Assembly: GCA_013821605.1 (NCBI GenBank)
Contig: JACDGP010000018.1
Coordinates: 1 to 56,779, forward strand
Reading direction: 5' to 3'
Source: Herpetosiphonaceae bacterium
GTDB taxonomy: Bacteria; Chloroflexota; Chloroflexia; Chloroflexales; Kallotenuaceae
DNA length: 56,779 nt
Shown: positions 1-7,528 of the stretch, one piece after another
Position numbering within the stretch: the first letter of the stretch is position 1
Layout: each line of letters opens with the position of its first letter
Position numbers and translations under genes: made by a program
The notes under the pieces: generated by a model
Told to the model about the DNA's origin: nothing
Database searches by the model: none
What the model saw: the letters and a program-made list of their open reading frames with translations, nothing else

Positions 1-1401
1 CTCAACGAGGCCGGCGAAACAGTGGTGACGCAATGGTTTGAACGGGCACGTTTTGAGTGGCATCCTGACAAGCCCGACGAATTCAAGGTGCTGCTTGGCC
101 TCCTGGGTACTGAGTTGCGCCACACCGCTGCACCTTCCACCACCTCGATCATTGGCGTGGAAGTCAACCAGGGCGCGGCGGCGGCCACTGCAGCACAATT
201 GCGCAACGCCCAACCTCAACTGGTGCGCTATAACGCTATCATGTGGTCAAGCGTGGAGGCGACACCCGGCGCGCGTAACTGGGCGAACATCCAAGCTGCA
301 ACAGATGAACTGGCCCTGCTGGGCCATTCAGGTGCGGCACCGCTGGTTATTGTTCGTAACACACCTGCCTGGGCTCAGCAAGTGACCGGCTCTGCCTGTG
401 GCCCGATTAAGCCGGCAGCACTTGATGCCTTTGCGGACTTTATGCATGATCTGGTCAGCCGCTATAGTGTGGCACCATACAACGTACATACCTGGGAGTT
501 AGGCAACGAGCCCGATGTTGGCAGTAACCTAGTGGCGGGGGATTCGCTCTTCGGTTGCTGGGGTGATCCTGCCGATCCCTACTATGGCGGCGGTGCCTAC
601 GGTGAGATGCTCAAGCGCGTCTATCCCAAGATCAAGCAAGCCGATCCCGCTGCCCAAGTGGGTATCGGTGGTTTGCTGCTCGACTGTGATCCGACACATC
701 CGCCGACGGGTAAGGACTGCCAACCGGCCAAGTTTCTGGAAGGTATCTTGCGCAGCGGAGCAAATGCTGCTTTCGACTTTGTGAACTACCATGCCTATAG
801 CTATTGGAGTCCCACCAGACAAGATTGGGATCTTGCTTCGGCAACCTGGCAAGATCGTGGTGGCACTGTTTTAGGAAAGCTTGACTTTCTCCAGAGCGTT
901 CTTCAACGCTACCAAGTAGTGAAGCCAATCATCATGAACGAGGGTGGCCTATTGTGCTATCCCGGCGCACAGCCCTGCCCCAGCGATCGTCTCGCTGCCG
1001 ATCAGGCTAGCTATGCCATCCGGCTCTATACTCGATCCTGGGCGCATGGGCTGGCAGGCGCCGTGTGGTATACCCTGAACGGTCCTGGCTGGCGCTCCGG
1101 AGGCCTGCTGGATGCAGCTCAAGCGCCTCGCCCTGCCTATCAAGCGATCATACTCATGAGTACGCTACTACGCGGCGCATCCTTTATGGGCCCGCTCACG
1201 GTACCGGGTGGTGAAGGCTACCTGTTCCGTAAAGGGAGCACCACATATTCTGTGCTATGGACGAACAGTGATGCACCTGTAACCGTACCAGCTCCCCTCG
1301 GAATACGAGCGCAATTCGATGCGCGGGGCCAACGATCCCTTACCTCGGCTACTAATCTGCAGCTCGACTTCGATCCAGTGATCGTTGAGGCACAGCCTTA
1401 G
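1..1401 (+). CDS. Secreted glycoside hydrolase (cellulase/GH39-like), 5'-truncated by window
   Basis: The frame is open from the first base and already inside a protein module, so the true start lies upstream; the GTG at 22 is not a credible start. Residues 1-37 (counted from base 1) are the end of the FERARFE-HPD module that recurs in three other secreted proteins of this window. From about residue 46 to 400 there is a TIM-barrel glycosidase-like domain. WELGNEPD places a probable acid/base Glu at residue 170, and the IIMNEGG segment places a probable nucleophile at Glu314, the usual clan-A arrangement. A short beta-type tail follows. Substrate cannot be told from sequence; hydrolysis of an extracellular or envelope polysaccharide is inferred. 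The next gene is convergent, ending 12 bases away. Confidence 0.8.
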   Translation, partial: LNEAGETVVTQWFERARFEWHPDKPDEFKVLLGLLGTELRHTAAPSTTSIIGVEVNQGAAAATAAQLRNAQPQLVRYNAIMWSSVEATPGARNWANIQAATDELALLGHSGAAPLVIVRNTPAWAQQVTGSACGPIKPAALDAFADFMHDLVSRYSVAPYNVHTWELGNEPDVGSNLVAGDSLFGCWGDPADPYYGGGAYGEMLKRVYPKIKQADPAAQVGIGGLLLDCDPTHPPTGKDCQPAKFLEGILRSGANAAFDFVNYHAYSYWSPTRQDWDLASATWQDRGGTVLGKLDFLQSVLQRYQVVKPIIMNEGGLLCYPGAQPCPSDRLAADQASYAIRLYTRSWAHGLAGAVWYTLNGPGWRSGGLLDAAQAPRPAYQAIILMSTLLRGASFMGPLTVPGGEGYLFRKGSTTYSVLWTNSDAPVTVPAPLGIRAQFDARGQRSLTSATNLQLDFDPVIVEAQP

Positions 1402-1412
1402 TGGCTGCAGCT

Positions 1413-1694
1413 TCACAAAATAATATTACGCTCGCGCATGAGCCGTGACTTCGTTTTACGATAGAGTTCGCTATAATCAAGCCGTCCGGCCGCAATATCA
1501 TTACGATATTGATCAAGCAGGGCACGAACATCGGCCTCCAGACGTTCCTCAGCTTGAAGCTCATCGATCATAATCTCCCTAACCCCATGCAGCAACTTTG
1601 CATCGTCGGCCTGAAGCCGCACATCATCCTGCTCGGCGAGAACGTCAACAATCTCTGCTGCGAGTCGCTCGACCCGCGCTGGTGAAAGCTTCAT
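1413..1694 (-). CDS. DUF507 family protein
   Basis: 93 residues, starting MKLSPARVERLA, which matches the N-terminus typical of the DUF507 family. The rest is predicted helical and charged (AEEIVDVL-like start, then EIMIDELQAEERLEADV and a basic tail), with no signal peptide. An AAGGAG sits 5 bases before the ATG, which fixes the start. Its function is unknown. It has its own likely promoter (extended -10 at 1818-1826) just beyond the stop of the upstream histidine phosphatase gene, so it may be transcribed alone or with that gene. Confidence 0.8.
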   Translation of the reverse strand: MKLSPARVERLAAEIVDVLAEQDDVRLQADDAKLLHGVREIMIDELQAEERLEADVRALLDQYRNDIAAGRLDYSELYRKTKSRLMRERNIIL

Positions 1695-1817
1695 TCGATC
1701 TCCTTTTTAGCTCACCTTGATGCCCAGTTGCATGAGCAGTGCCGCGCAATCACGTGCCGGACGTGGTCGCAGACCATCGGCAGGATGGTGTGAGTCTGAA
1801 CCCGAACGTTGCCTCGG

Positions 1818-1826
1818 ATTATAGCA
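1818..1826 (-). promoter_or_regulatory. Extended -10 promoter element upstream of the DUF507 gene
   Basis: On the minus strand the sequence reads TGCTATAAT, a full extended -10 (TGn plus TATAAT). No good -35 is seen at 16-18 bases, as is common for extended -10 promoters. Predicted transcription would start near 1811, giving a leader of about 115 bases before the ATG at 1694. Confidence 0.5.
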
Positions 1827-1833
1827 CGCAGCC

Positions 1834-2475
1834 CTAGATTGACTCTTGTTTTTCGCGTACCGTCTCAAGTTGGCCAAGGTGACATGCCTCGCCCAACGAT
1901 ACCAGGAACGGCAGCGCGTCTGCATATTCCAAGACGCTGATCGACGCGTTCGTTACCCAAATACGGTTAAGTCGATCCATGGGCATGCCTAGCGCGTCCG
2001 CAATCAGGATTTTGATCACAACGTCATGCGTTGATACCAGGACCGTTTCATTGAGATGCAACTGGAGCATCCGCTCCCGAAAGTTCAACGTGCGCTTAAG
2101 AATGTTTGAAAAGCTTTCCCCATTTGGCATTTGAGAGCGGGTTGGGTACATGCGCCACTCGTCTAGTCCTTCGGGATACTGCTCCCGGACTTCTTTGGCG
2201 AGCAACCCTTGCCAATCGCCATGATGGATTTCGTACAGCGCTTTATCTTGCGTAAAGGGAACATGGGGATGGAAACGAGCAATAGCTTCAGCGGTACGTA
2301 ATGCTCGTTGTAACGGACTGGCGTAAATGGCATCGAGCTTTTCTAAGGCAAGGCGTTGGCCCAGTGCTTCGGCCTGTCGTATTCCCAAATCGGATAGCGG
2401 CGCATCGGCTTGGCCTTGGTAACGGCTACTACGATTCCATTCACTTTCACCATGACGAACCAAAATCAAACGCAT
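1834..2475 (-). CDS. Histidine phosphatase family protein (phosphoglycerate-mutase-like)
   Basis: 213 residues. The N-terminus MRLILVRHGESEWN holds the RHG signature with catalytic His8. The second conserved stretch (YASPLQRALRTAEAI) and an STHD motif near residue 150, the second catalytic His, are present. Length fits a cytosolic cofactor-dependent phosphatase or mutase. GGAGAAG lies 8 bases before the ATG. Substrate is not evident; the family includes phosphoglycerate mutases, alpha-ribazole phosphatases and sugar phosphatases. It sits between the FAD oxidoreductase gene and the DUF507 gene on the same strand. A second, divergent member lies at 8841. Confidence 0.88.
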   Translation of the reverse strand: MRLILVRHGESEWNRSSRYQGQADAPLSDLGIRQAEALGQRLALEKLDAIYASPLQRALRTAEAIARFHPHVPFTQDKALYEIHHGDWQGLLAKEVREQYPEGLDEWRMYPTRSQMPNGESFSNILKRTLNFRERMLQLHLNETVLVSTHDVVIKILIADALGMPMDRLNRIWVTNASISVLEYADALPFLVSLGEACHLGQLETVREKQESI

Positions 2476-2598
2476 ATGACGTACTTCTCCGTTGCATTAA
2501 AAAGCACAGAGGCGCGTGTATCGCAAGCCCCTGCGCTCGATCCCAACTTGTTGTACCCGATGGCTCCTGTTCTGTCAATTGCTGGCGTTGCGCTGCTG

Positions 2599-4260
2599 CT
2601 AGCGCCGCTTGCGTAAGGCGGAAGCGGCGGCGACGGCACCTGCACCGAGGGCTGCGCCAGCTACTCCCAGCCAGATACGCGAGGGTCGCAGGTCGCGCAG
2701 AATGACACCGGCTGTGTTATAACCGGAGGCAGCGAAGACACCGCCACCCGGATGGGTCGATGCCCCTGTAAGATATAGGCCGGCGATCTGCGGTACTTTA
2801 TAGCCCGACAGCTCCGGTAATGGCCGAAAAATAAACATTTGGTCGAAGGACATCTCGATATGCATGACATTACCGCGTAACAGGCCGAACTCGCGTTCCA
2901 GATCAAGCGGTGTTTGAATGTAGCGATCCGTGATCGCCCCACGCATATTCGGTGCATAGCGGTAGACGACTTCAAGCAGCTTATCTGCCTCGTGCTCAGC
3001 AAGACGGTCCCAATCAGTTGTACCTGCGGTTTCAGCACGCAACTCATAGGGGTGATACTGGCCCCAGACGAACAAGGTATGCTTGCCCGCCGGTGCCACG
3101 TCTGCATCGATGGCCGAGAAGGTCATAGCAATCGCCGCTGGTTCACGTGCTGGCATACCGCGTCGGTAGTCGTCATAGGCTCGCACGAGATAGTCGCGCG
3201 ATGGGCAGAGCAGTTGTAAGCCATGATGACTCGGATGTGGGTTACCGCCCGAGGGTGCCGCCAGATAGTCGGGGAGAGCATCCGCGGCGCAACGAATGAC
3301 CATCCCAAAGCCATTACCGACGCGCACCTGCTCGACGCGTTGGCTCAACCCCGGTGGCAAATCTTCGGGCCTGATCAGCTTAAGCAGGGTTGTTTGAACA
3401 TGCGCATTTGAGACCACCGTAGCTGCGGCCAGCTGCTCACCGCTTTCGAGTTCGATACCACTGACCTTGCCCTGTTTGACCAGGATGTGCTTCACCGGTG
3501 CATTCACACGCACCTCGCCGCCGTAATGCTCGAAGCAACGCTGCATCGCCTGCGTCAGCATACCCGAGCCGCCACGTGGATGCTTCGCTCCACTGCGGTG
3601 CAACATGGCATGCCAACCGGCAAAATCGCCTGTGCCAATTTCATCCGGTGGCGGCCCTGACTGTGCAGCCAGCCAGCTCAGCGCCGTCCGCATCGCCTCG
3701 CTTTCAAAGGTTTCGTTGATCAGTTGCCCATACGAGGTAAACAAGCGCCGGAGCGTGTCGACCGAACCACCGGCATTATCAGCTTTATTAAATTGGCCAC
3801 CAGCCATCGCGCGCACAAGGTTCCCTGCCGTTGGTGGCCGCAGAAACGCCGCGAAGACTCCTTCGTTGATCGCGCTCCAGAAGTCCACGAAGCGGCGGTA
3901 GGCTACGGCGTCACGCGGAGAAATCCGGGCGATCGAGTCACAGGTCCGCTCAATATCGCGCCAAAATTCGATGGCCCCTGAACCGTCTGGCAATGGGTAA
4001 AAGGCGAAGGGGTCCATATCAAGGTATTCGAGTCCCCAACGCTCTAATTCGAGTTCGCGTACCACGGGCGTCAGGTGGATCATAATATGCGCTGACGAGC
4101 CCACATCTATGCGGTAGCCACCGAACATTGTTTCGGTACAGACAGCTCCACCGACGGTCGGTCTGCGCTCAACAACGAGCACCCGTAATCCGGCTTTCTG
4201 GAGGTAACAGGCGCAGGTCAAACCATTGTGCCCAGCACCCACCACAATCACATCATACAT
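2599..4260 (-). CDS. FAD-dependent oxidoreductase, phytoene-desaturase/PYROXD2-like, with C-terminal membrane tail
   Basis: 553 residues. The N-terminal Rossmann motif VGAGHNGLTCA (residues 7-17) followed by a basic VVERR end of strand 2 shows FAD binding; the mid-protein GGSGMLTQAM stretch and the C-terminal LYLTGASTHPGGG segment are typical of the phytoene-desaturase/CrtI-like superfamily, closest in architecture to PYROXD2-type proteins. No carotenoid genes adjoin it. The last 25 residues form a hydrophobic Gly/Ala-rich helix ending in RKRR, which looks like a tail anchor. CGGAG sits 5 bases before the ATG. The substrate is unknown; oxidation or isomerisation of a lipid or polyene is a reasonable guess. 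Confidence 0.82.
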   Translation of the reverse strand: MYDVIVVGAGHNGLTCACYLQKAGLRVLVVERRPTVGGAVCTETMFGGYRIDVGSSAHIMIHLTPVVRELELERWGLEYLDMDPFAFYPLPDGSGAIEFWRDIERTCDSIARISPRDAVAYRRFVDFWSAINEGVFAAFLRPPTAGNLVRAMAGGQFNKADNAGGSVDTLRRLFTSYGQLINETFESEAMRTALSWLAAQSGPPPDEIGTGDFAGWHAMLHRSGAKHPRGGSGMLTQAMQRCFEHYGGEVRVNAPVKHILVKQGKVSGIELESGEQLAAATVVSNAHVQTTLLKLIRPEDLPPGLSQRVEQVRVGNGFGMVIRCAADALPDYLAAPSGGNPHPSHHGLQLLCPSRDYLVRAYDDYRRGMPAREPAAIAMTFSAIDADVAPAGKHTLFVWGQYHPYELRAETAGTTDWDRLAEHEADKLLEVVYRYAPNMRGAITDRYIQTPLDLEREFGLLRGNVMHIEMSFDQMFIFRPLPELSGYKVPQIAGLYLTGASTHPGGGVFAASGYNTAGVILRDLRPSRIWLGVAGAALGAGAVAAASALRKRR

Positions 4261-4305
4261 TCAGACTCCGCTCCCTACGGGGTTAGTGCCATTGTAGCGC
4301 AAAGC

Positions 4306-4338
4306 GCGGGCGAGCCCCACTATCGAGGACCCGCCCGC
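4306..4338 (-). terminator. Probable terminator of the GHL10-type hydrolase gene
   Basis: A 7-bp GC-only stem (GCGGGCG at 4306-4312 with CGCCCGC at 4332-4338) lies 18 bases after the stop of the leftward gene at 4357. Only a short T-run (GCTTTGC) follows on the minus strand, so it may be weak. Confidence 0.4.
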
Positions 4339-4356
4339 ACTCTTGATGGCTACAAG

Positions 4357-6588
4357 TTAGCGCTCCCAGGGAGCGTCGTTATAGCGCCAGCGGTAATAAT
4401 GCTGGCCAACATTGCCCATTTCGACCAGGAAGCCGTCTGGATTAGCGGGTGTATAGGTCAATGTTCGCCGCTCAAAAAGTTGAATCATGACATCCTGAAC
4501 CTGATCACCGACGCGGTAGTGGGTCCAGAAGGGCTCACTGATCGGGTAGCCCATGACAAAGATCCAATCGAGTGGTAACTGGCCAAGGTAGTCGCTAAAG
4601 ACATTGGGAATGTTATGGCCCAGCGTCTCGCTATAGAGTTGCTGCTTAATACCATAGTGTTCCAGTGCTTTATCGCTACCCGTATGGCCCTGTGCGTCGA
4701 TTGTCGCGATGACCGGATAGCCGGTGGCCCGGTCACTGACATGATCCTTATTCAACGAGGCGATGCCCGTAAAATCGTCGTAACTTGGGCCCAGAGTAGT
4801 ATCGTTGGCATTGCCACCGATCGGTTGGTTTGAAGGCGTGTGCTGAATCGTTTGGTGGTCGCCAACCTGAATCTGGCCACTTACAAGCTCACGAACCAGT
4901 AACCCATTGGTGACGAACCACGTGGCATTGGGGTCGGCTCCCGGCTGAGTTACTTCCATACGTGACTTATCCCAATATTGCACGGTCCGCTGACCACCAG
5001 GTGCCTCGGCATAGGCTTCACTCCCAGTGGCATAGGCCTGCGGTCCCCACAGCCAGGAACGCTTGGTATCGCCCTGGGCTACCGGACGGTCGGTCCGACT
5101 CCATAGTGCTCCAAAGGCCGGATTAGGAGCGGCGGCGACGAGACCAGTGGCACTGCTGGGCGATAGTACAACATGCGTGACGCTGCCTGCAGCAACACCG
5201 ATACGTTGATCGGTCATGCCGTCGCTGCTCACCGTCCACGTCCCAGGTCGCAAATCAACCGCTCCAAAGACGCCAGAGCCATCGCTGGTCGTAAAAATAT
5301 CAGCTGCTCCCGCTGAACTCAAACGGATCTGCGTATTTGCGTGCGGCCTCCCATTCACTATGATCTGCCCCAAGATGTAGCCGATCTGGGGATGATCCTT
5401 CGTAGGTGGCACTGGCGGTGCCGCTCCACTATTCCACATCTGGTTGTGCAGTTGGTCAAGGAAAGCGTTGCGGTCGGTACTTGCCGGGATTGAGTAGGAA
5501 TACAAGGCCGTCCCCATCAGCCCACCGGCAGCATTTGCATAGCTTATTTGAGCCATATTACCGTCAGCAGTGTTCAGCCATGCCCCGATTCCAATTCCAA
5601 CTCGCCCATCCCCATGATGTTGGTGAATCCAATCAACCCAGTCGCGATACCATACCCGTTGATCCGAGCGTGCCTCGGCTTCGTAATTCATGGGTAGCGC
5701 CCAGTCAATGTAATGGTCGCTCAGCCAGCTATCCCAATCCTGCAGGGTCCGGCGGTAGGCCGCACTGGTATGGAAATCCCCTCCCGTAGGACCATCACCC
5801 CACGTAATCGCCGCTACACTCAGTTGCATAGCGGGTTTCTCGGCCAGCATGCTGAGATAGATTCGCTTGACGAGCTTCGTGACCTGGTCGCGTCGCCATT
5901 GGGTCCATTGATCATCAGTATAGGCCGGCATATCGCTCCGGCCTGTATCTGCTTGGAAGTGGGCCACACTGGTGGGGTTATAACCGAAGTGCTCCGTAGG
6001 GTAGCGAATGTAATCGAGATGGAGACCATCGAGGTCATATTGCTTAACGAGGTGTACTACGGTATTGACAGTGTAATCGGCGGCATCGGGATGGCCAGGA
6101 TCGAGAAAATAGCCGCAATGACCCGGACCATCACAATCGCCCCGTGCCCCCGCATCAGTTTGAGTAAACCAGTTATCGGAGCCTGGAGCATTATAGCCAT
6201 GCTTATACCAAACATGATTGGGATCAGGCTGGTTGTAGCCATCCATCCACACCGGTAGGCTCGCCACCCAGCCATGTACGCGCAGCCCTTGGCTATGCGC
6301 CTTGCCAATTAAATCGGCCAGCGGATCATAACCGGCCTGTACATCGTTGGCAATCGGCTCAAGCGAATCACGATAGTAGCTATCGCCCCGCCGCCGTACT
6401 TGGACGATCAGTGTATTGGCCCCCGCTCGTTGCGCATCATGTATGAGCTGATCGGTTTCAGCGGACGACTTAATACCGGGATGAAAGGCGTCTACCCAGA
6501 AGGCTCGTAACTGCGGTTGGGCCGCAGCGGCACTATGCCAGGGTAGCAGCAAGGCGAAGACAAAAACCATGCAAAAGAGACGACGCAT
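4357..6588 (-). CDS. Secreted GHL10/family-10-like glycoside hydrolase with C-terminal Chloroflexota modules
   Basis: 743 residues from the chosen ATG at 6588. AAGGAG lies 7 bases before this start, whereas the upstream in-frame ATGs at 6618-6621 overlap a -10 box. A signal peptide (MRRLFCMVFVFALLL, cleavage near AAAA-Q) leads into a GHL10-type (DUF187-like) barrel from about 25 to 330: LRAFWVDAFHPG, LIVQVRRRGDSYY, LHLDYIRYP and PMNYEAEA. A carboxypeptidase-regulatory-like beta domain follows (about 395-470). The C-terminal part has VQYWDKSRME and LFERRTLTYTP...MGNVGQHYYRW motifs, which I recall from other Chloroflexota secreted proteins. Expected outside the membrane, acting on a polysaccharide that sequence does not identify. 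Confidence 0.85.
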   Translation of the reverse strand: MRRLFCMVFVFALLLPWHSAAAAQPQLRAFWVDAFHPGIKSSAETDQLIHDAQRAGANTLIVQVRRRGDSYYRDSLEPIANDVQAGYDPLADLIGKAHSQGLRVHGWVASLPVWMDGYNQPDPNHVWYKHGYNAPGSDNWFTQTDAGARGDCDGPGHCGYFLDPGHPDAADYTVNTVVHLVKQYDLDGLHLDYIRYPTEHFGYNPTSVAHFQADTGRSDMPAYTDDQWTQWRRDQVTKLVKRIYLSMLAEKPAMQLSVAAITWGDGPTGGDFHTSAAYRRTLQDWDSWLSDHYIDWALPMNYEAEARSDQRVWYRDWVDWIHQHHGDGRVGIGIGAWLNTADGNMAQISYANAAGGLMGTALYSYSIPASTDRNAFLDQLHNQMWNSGAAPPVPPTKDHPQIGYILGQIIVNGRPHANTQIRLSSAGAADIFTTSDGSGVFGAVDLRPGTWTVSSDGMTDQRIGVAAGSVTHVVLSPSSATGLVAAAPNPAFGALWSRTDRPVAQGDTKRSWLWGPQAYATGSEAYAEAPGGQRTVQYWDKSRMEVTQPGADPNATWFVTNGLLVRELVSGQIQVGDHQTIQHTPSNQPIGGNANDTTLGPSYDDFTGIASLNKDHVSDRATGYPVIATIDAQGHTGSDKALEHYGIKQQLYSETLGHNIPNVFSDYLGQLPLDWIFVMGYPISEPFWTHYRVGDQVQDVMIQLFERRTLTYTPANPDGFLVEMGNVGQHYYRWRYNDAPWER

Positions 6589-6616
6589 GCTCAAACTCCT
6601 TGACTGGAACAAACGC

Positions 6617-6622
6617 ATCATA
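6617..6622 (-). promoter_or_regulatory. Probable -10 box of the GHL10-type hydrolase gene
   Basis: TATGAT on the minus strand with a poor -35 (TCGTTT) 17 bases upstream. A TTGACT also lies only 13 bases away. Transcription would start near 6610, 22 bases before the ATG at 6588, supporting that start. Confidence 0.38.
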
Positions 6623-6723
6623 CCCGACCATGCGCAGTCAAACGAGAATAGGAGGGTGACAGGCAGATGACAACAAAGCTCTCATGTCTCCGTCGCCCTG
6701 AGCTCGCGCCGCGTAAGTCCAAA

Positions 6724-6732
6724 TGTTATAAT
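6724..6732 (+). promoter_or_regulatory. Extended -10 box ahead of the methyltransferase relic
   Basis: TGTTATAAT (TGn plus TATAAT) lies 62 bases before the ATG at 6795, a fitting distance for the original promoter of the now truncated gene. No matching -35 is seen. Confidence 0.4.
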
Positions 6733-6794
6733 TGCATGCCAACCCCGCAAGTACCTACCTCGCGCAAAATCCGTACGGGAAAGGAACAACAGAC

Positions 6795-6872
6795 ATGAAT
6801 TGGTACCAGGAAATACTTGATGACTTTCTCGTTACGAAGCCTAATGTAGCGCGTATGTATGATTACTCATGA
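6795..6872 (+). pseudogene. Relic of a SAM-dependent methyltransferase (Methyltransf_19-like) 5' end
   Basis: A 25-codon frame (MNWYQEILDDFL then KPNVARMYDY) closes at a TGA. The segment KPNVARMYDY matches the conserved start of the S-adenosyl methyltransferase family PF04672, where (K/R)PSVARVYDYYLGG is normal. The frame stops exactly where LGG would begin, and the DNA behind it shows no continuation before the next gene at 6994. It keeps a start codon, a purine-rich AAGGAA 9 bases before it and a -10 box, so this looks like a gene cut by deletion. Confidence 0.6.
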
Positions 6873-6908
6873 TCACCCACCGCCAATCCACTCGCTCAAG
6901 AGGCCGGC

Positions 6909-6935
6909 AACCACTCCGTTATTCGGGGAGTGGTT
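6909..6935. terminator. Perfect 9-bp hairpin between methyltransferase relic and lipoprotein gene
   Basis: AACCACTCC (6909-6917) pairs with GGAGTGGTT (6927-6935) across a 9-base loop. No T-run follows on the plus strand. It may be the terminator of the vanished gene or an operator; apart from this, the relic and the -10 boxes listed, the 405-base gap 6589-6993 shows nothing else. Confidence 0.4.
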
Positions 6936-6993
6936 ACCCATCTCCTACGTATACAGTCCTGCTCAAGTATCACATACAGGATAGAATAGACCT

Positions 6994-7428
6994 ATGCACA
7001 TCCTCAAAAAAATAACGGTCCTTATCGTTGTTGTGGTGTGCCTCTTGCTCACGAATTGTACAGGTCCGTATTCACATCATCCAATTATTGGACAGTGGAA
7101 AATGGTGCAGGGTGAAGCAAATCTCCCAGATACATTAGACCTCCAACTACACCATGTCAACGAATATGACTCTGTGGTCGTTGCTGATGGGCAGGTCCAA
7201 GGAATATGGCGGGGAATACCGAGGACTCAACCACCGTACCAGCTCGAGTTCATTTTCCCCACCTCGTCCGTAACAGTCACTTGGGATATGCCGACAAGGC
7301 TATTTGGAAATGCTACACCGACGTTAATCCTGACTGATGTTGGTGGCAATAAATATATCTATCGGCGGATCAGCTACTGCTCAACGGAAATGGGAACGCC
7401 TTGTCAGCTGGATAAGGAATTGAAATAG
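6994..7428 (+). CDS. Small putative lipoprotein
   Basis: 144 residues. A basic, strongly hydrophobic N-terminus ends in the lipobox LTNC with Cys22 as the probable lipid anchor, followed by a polar stretch and IIGQWKMVQG, a start often seen in small beta-barrel lipocalin-like domains. The remainder is predicted beta-rich and ends with several Cys (YCSTEMGTPC). The DNA is clearly lower in G+C than the neighbouring genes, which suggests recent acquisition. No good Shine-Dalgarno is seen; AGGATAG precedes the ATG at a plausible distance. Function unknown; the surface location is inferred from the lipobox. Confidence 0.65.
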   Translation: MHILKKITVLIVVVVCLLLTNCTGPYSHHPIIGQWKMVQGEANLPDTLDLQLHHVNEYDSVVVADGQVQGIWRGIPRTQPPYQLEFIFPTSSVTVTWDMPTRLFGNATPTLILTDVGGNKYIYRRISYCSTEMGTPCQLDKELK

Positions 7429-7430
7429 CG

Positions 7431-7459
7431 TTGGAACATTACTTTCTGTTCAGAATACT
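7431..7459 (+). promoter_or_regulatory. Candidate promoter of the modular secreted protein gene
   Basis: TTGGAA (7431-7436), a 17-base spacer and AATACT (7454-7459) lie 70 bases before the ATG at 7529. The -35 fits well, the -10 moderately. Confidence 0.38.
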
Positions 7460-7528
7460 GGCCCGGCTTGTATTGCCATCGAACTCCATATACTGGCAGT
7501 ATTATCAACGAACGTGGAAGAGGAAAGT

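Noticed and set aside
4357-6621. Start of the GHL10-type hydrolase at 6621
   Set aside because: The ATGs at 6618-6621 overlap a TATGAT box and have no ribosome site, while ATG 6588 has AAGGAG at 7 bases and begins the signal peptide directly.
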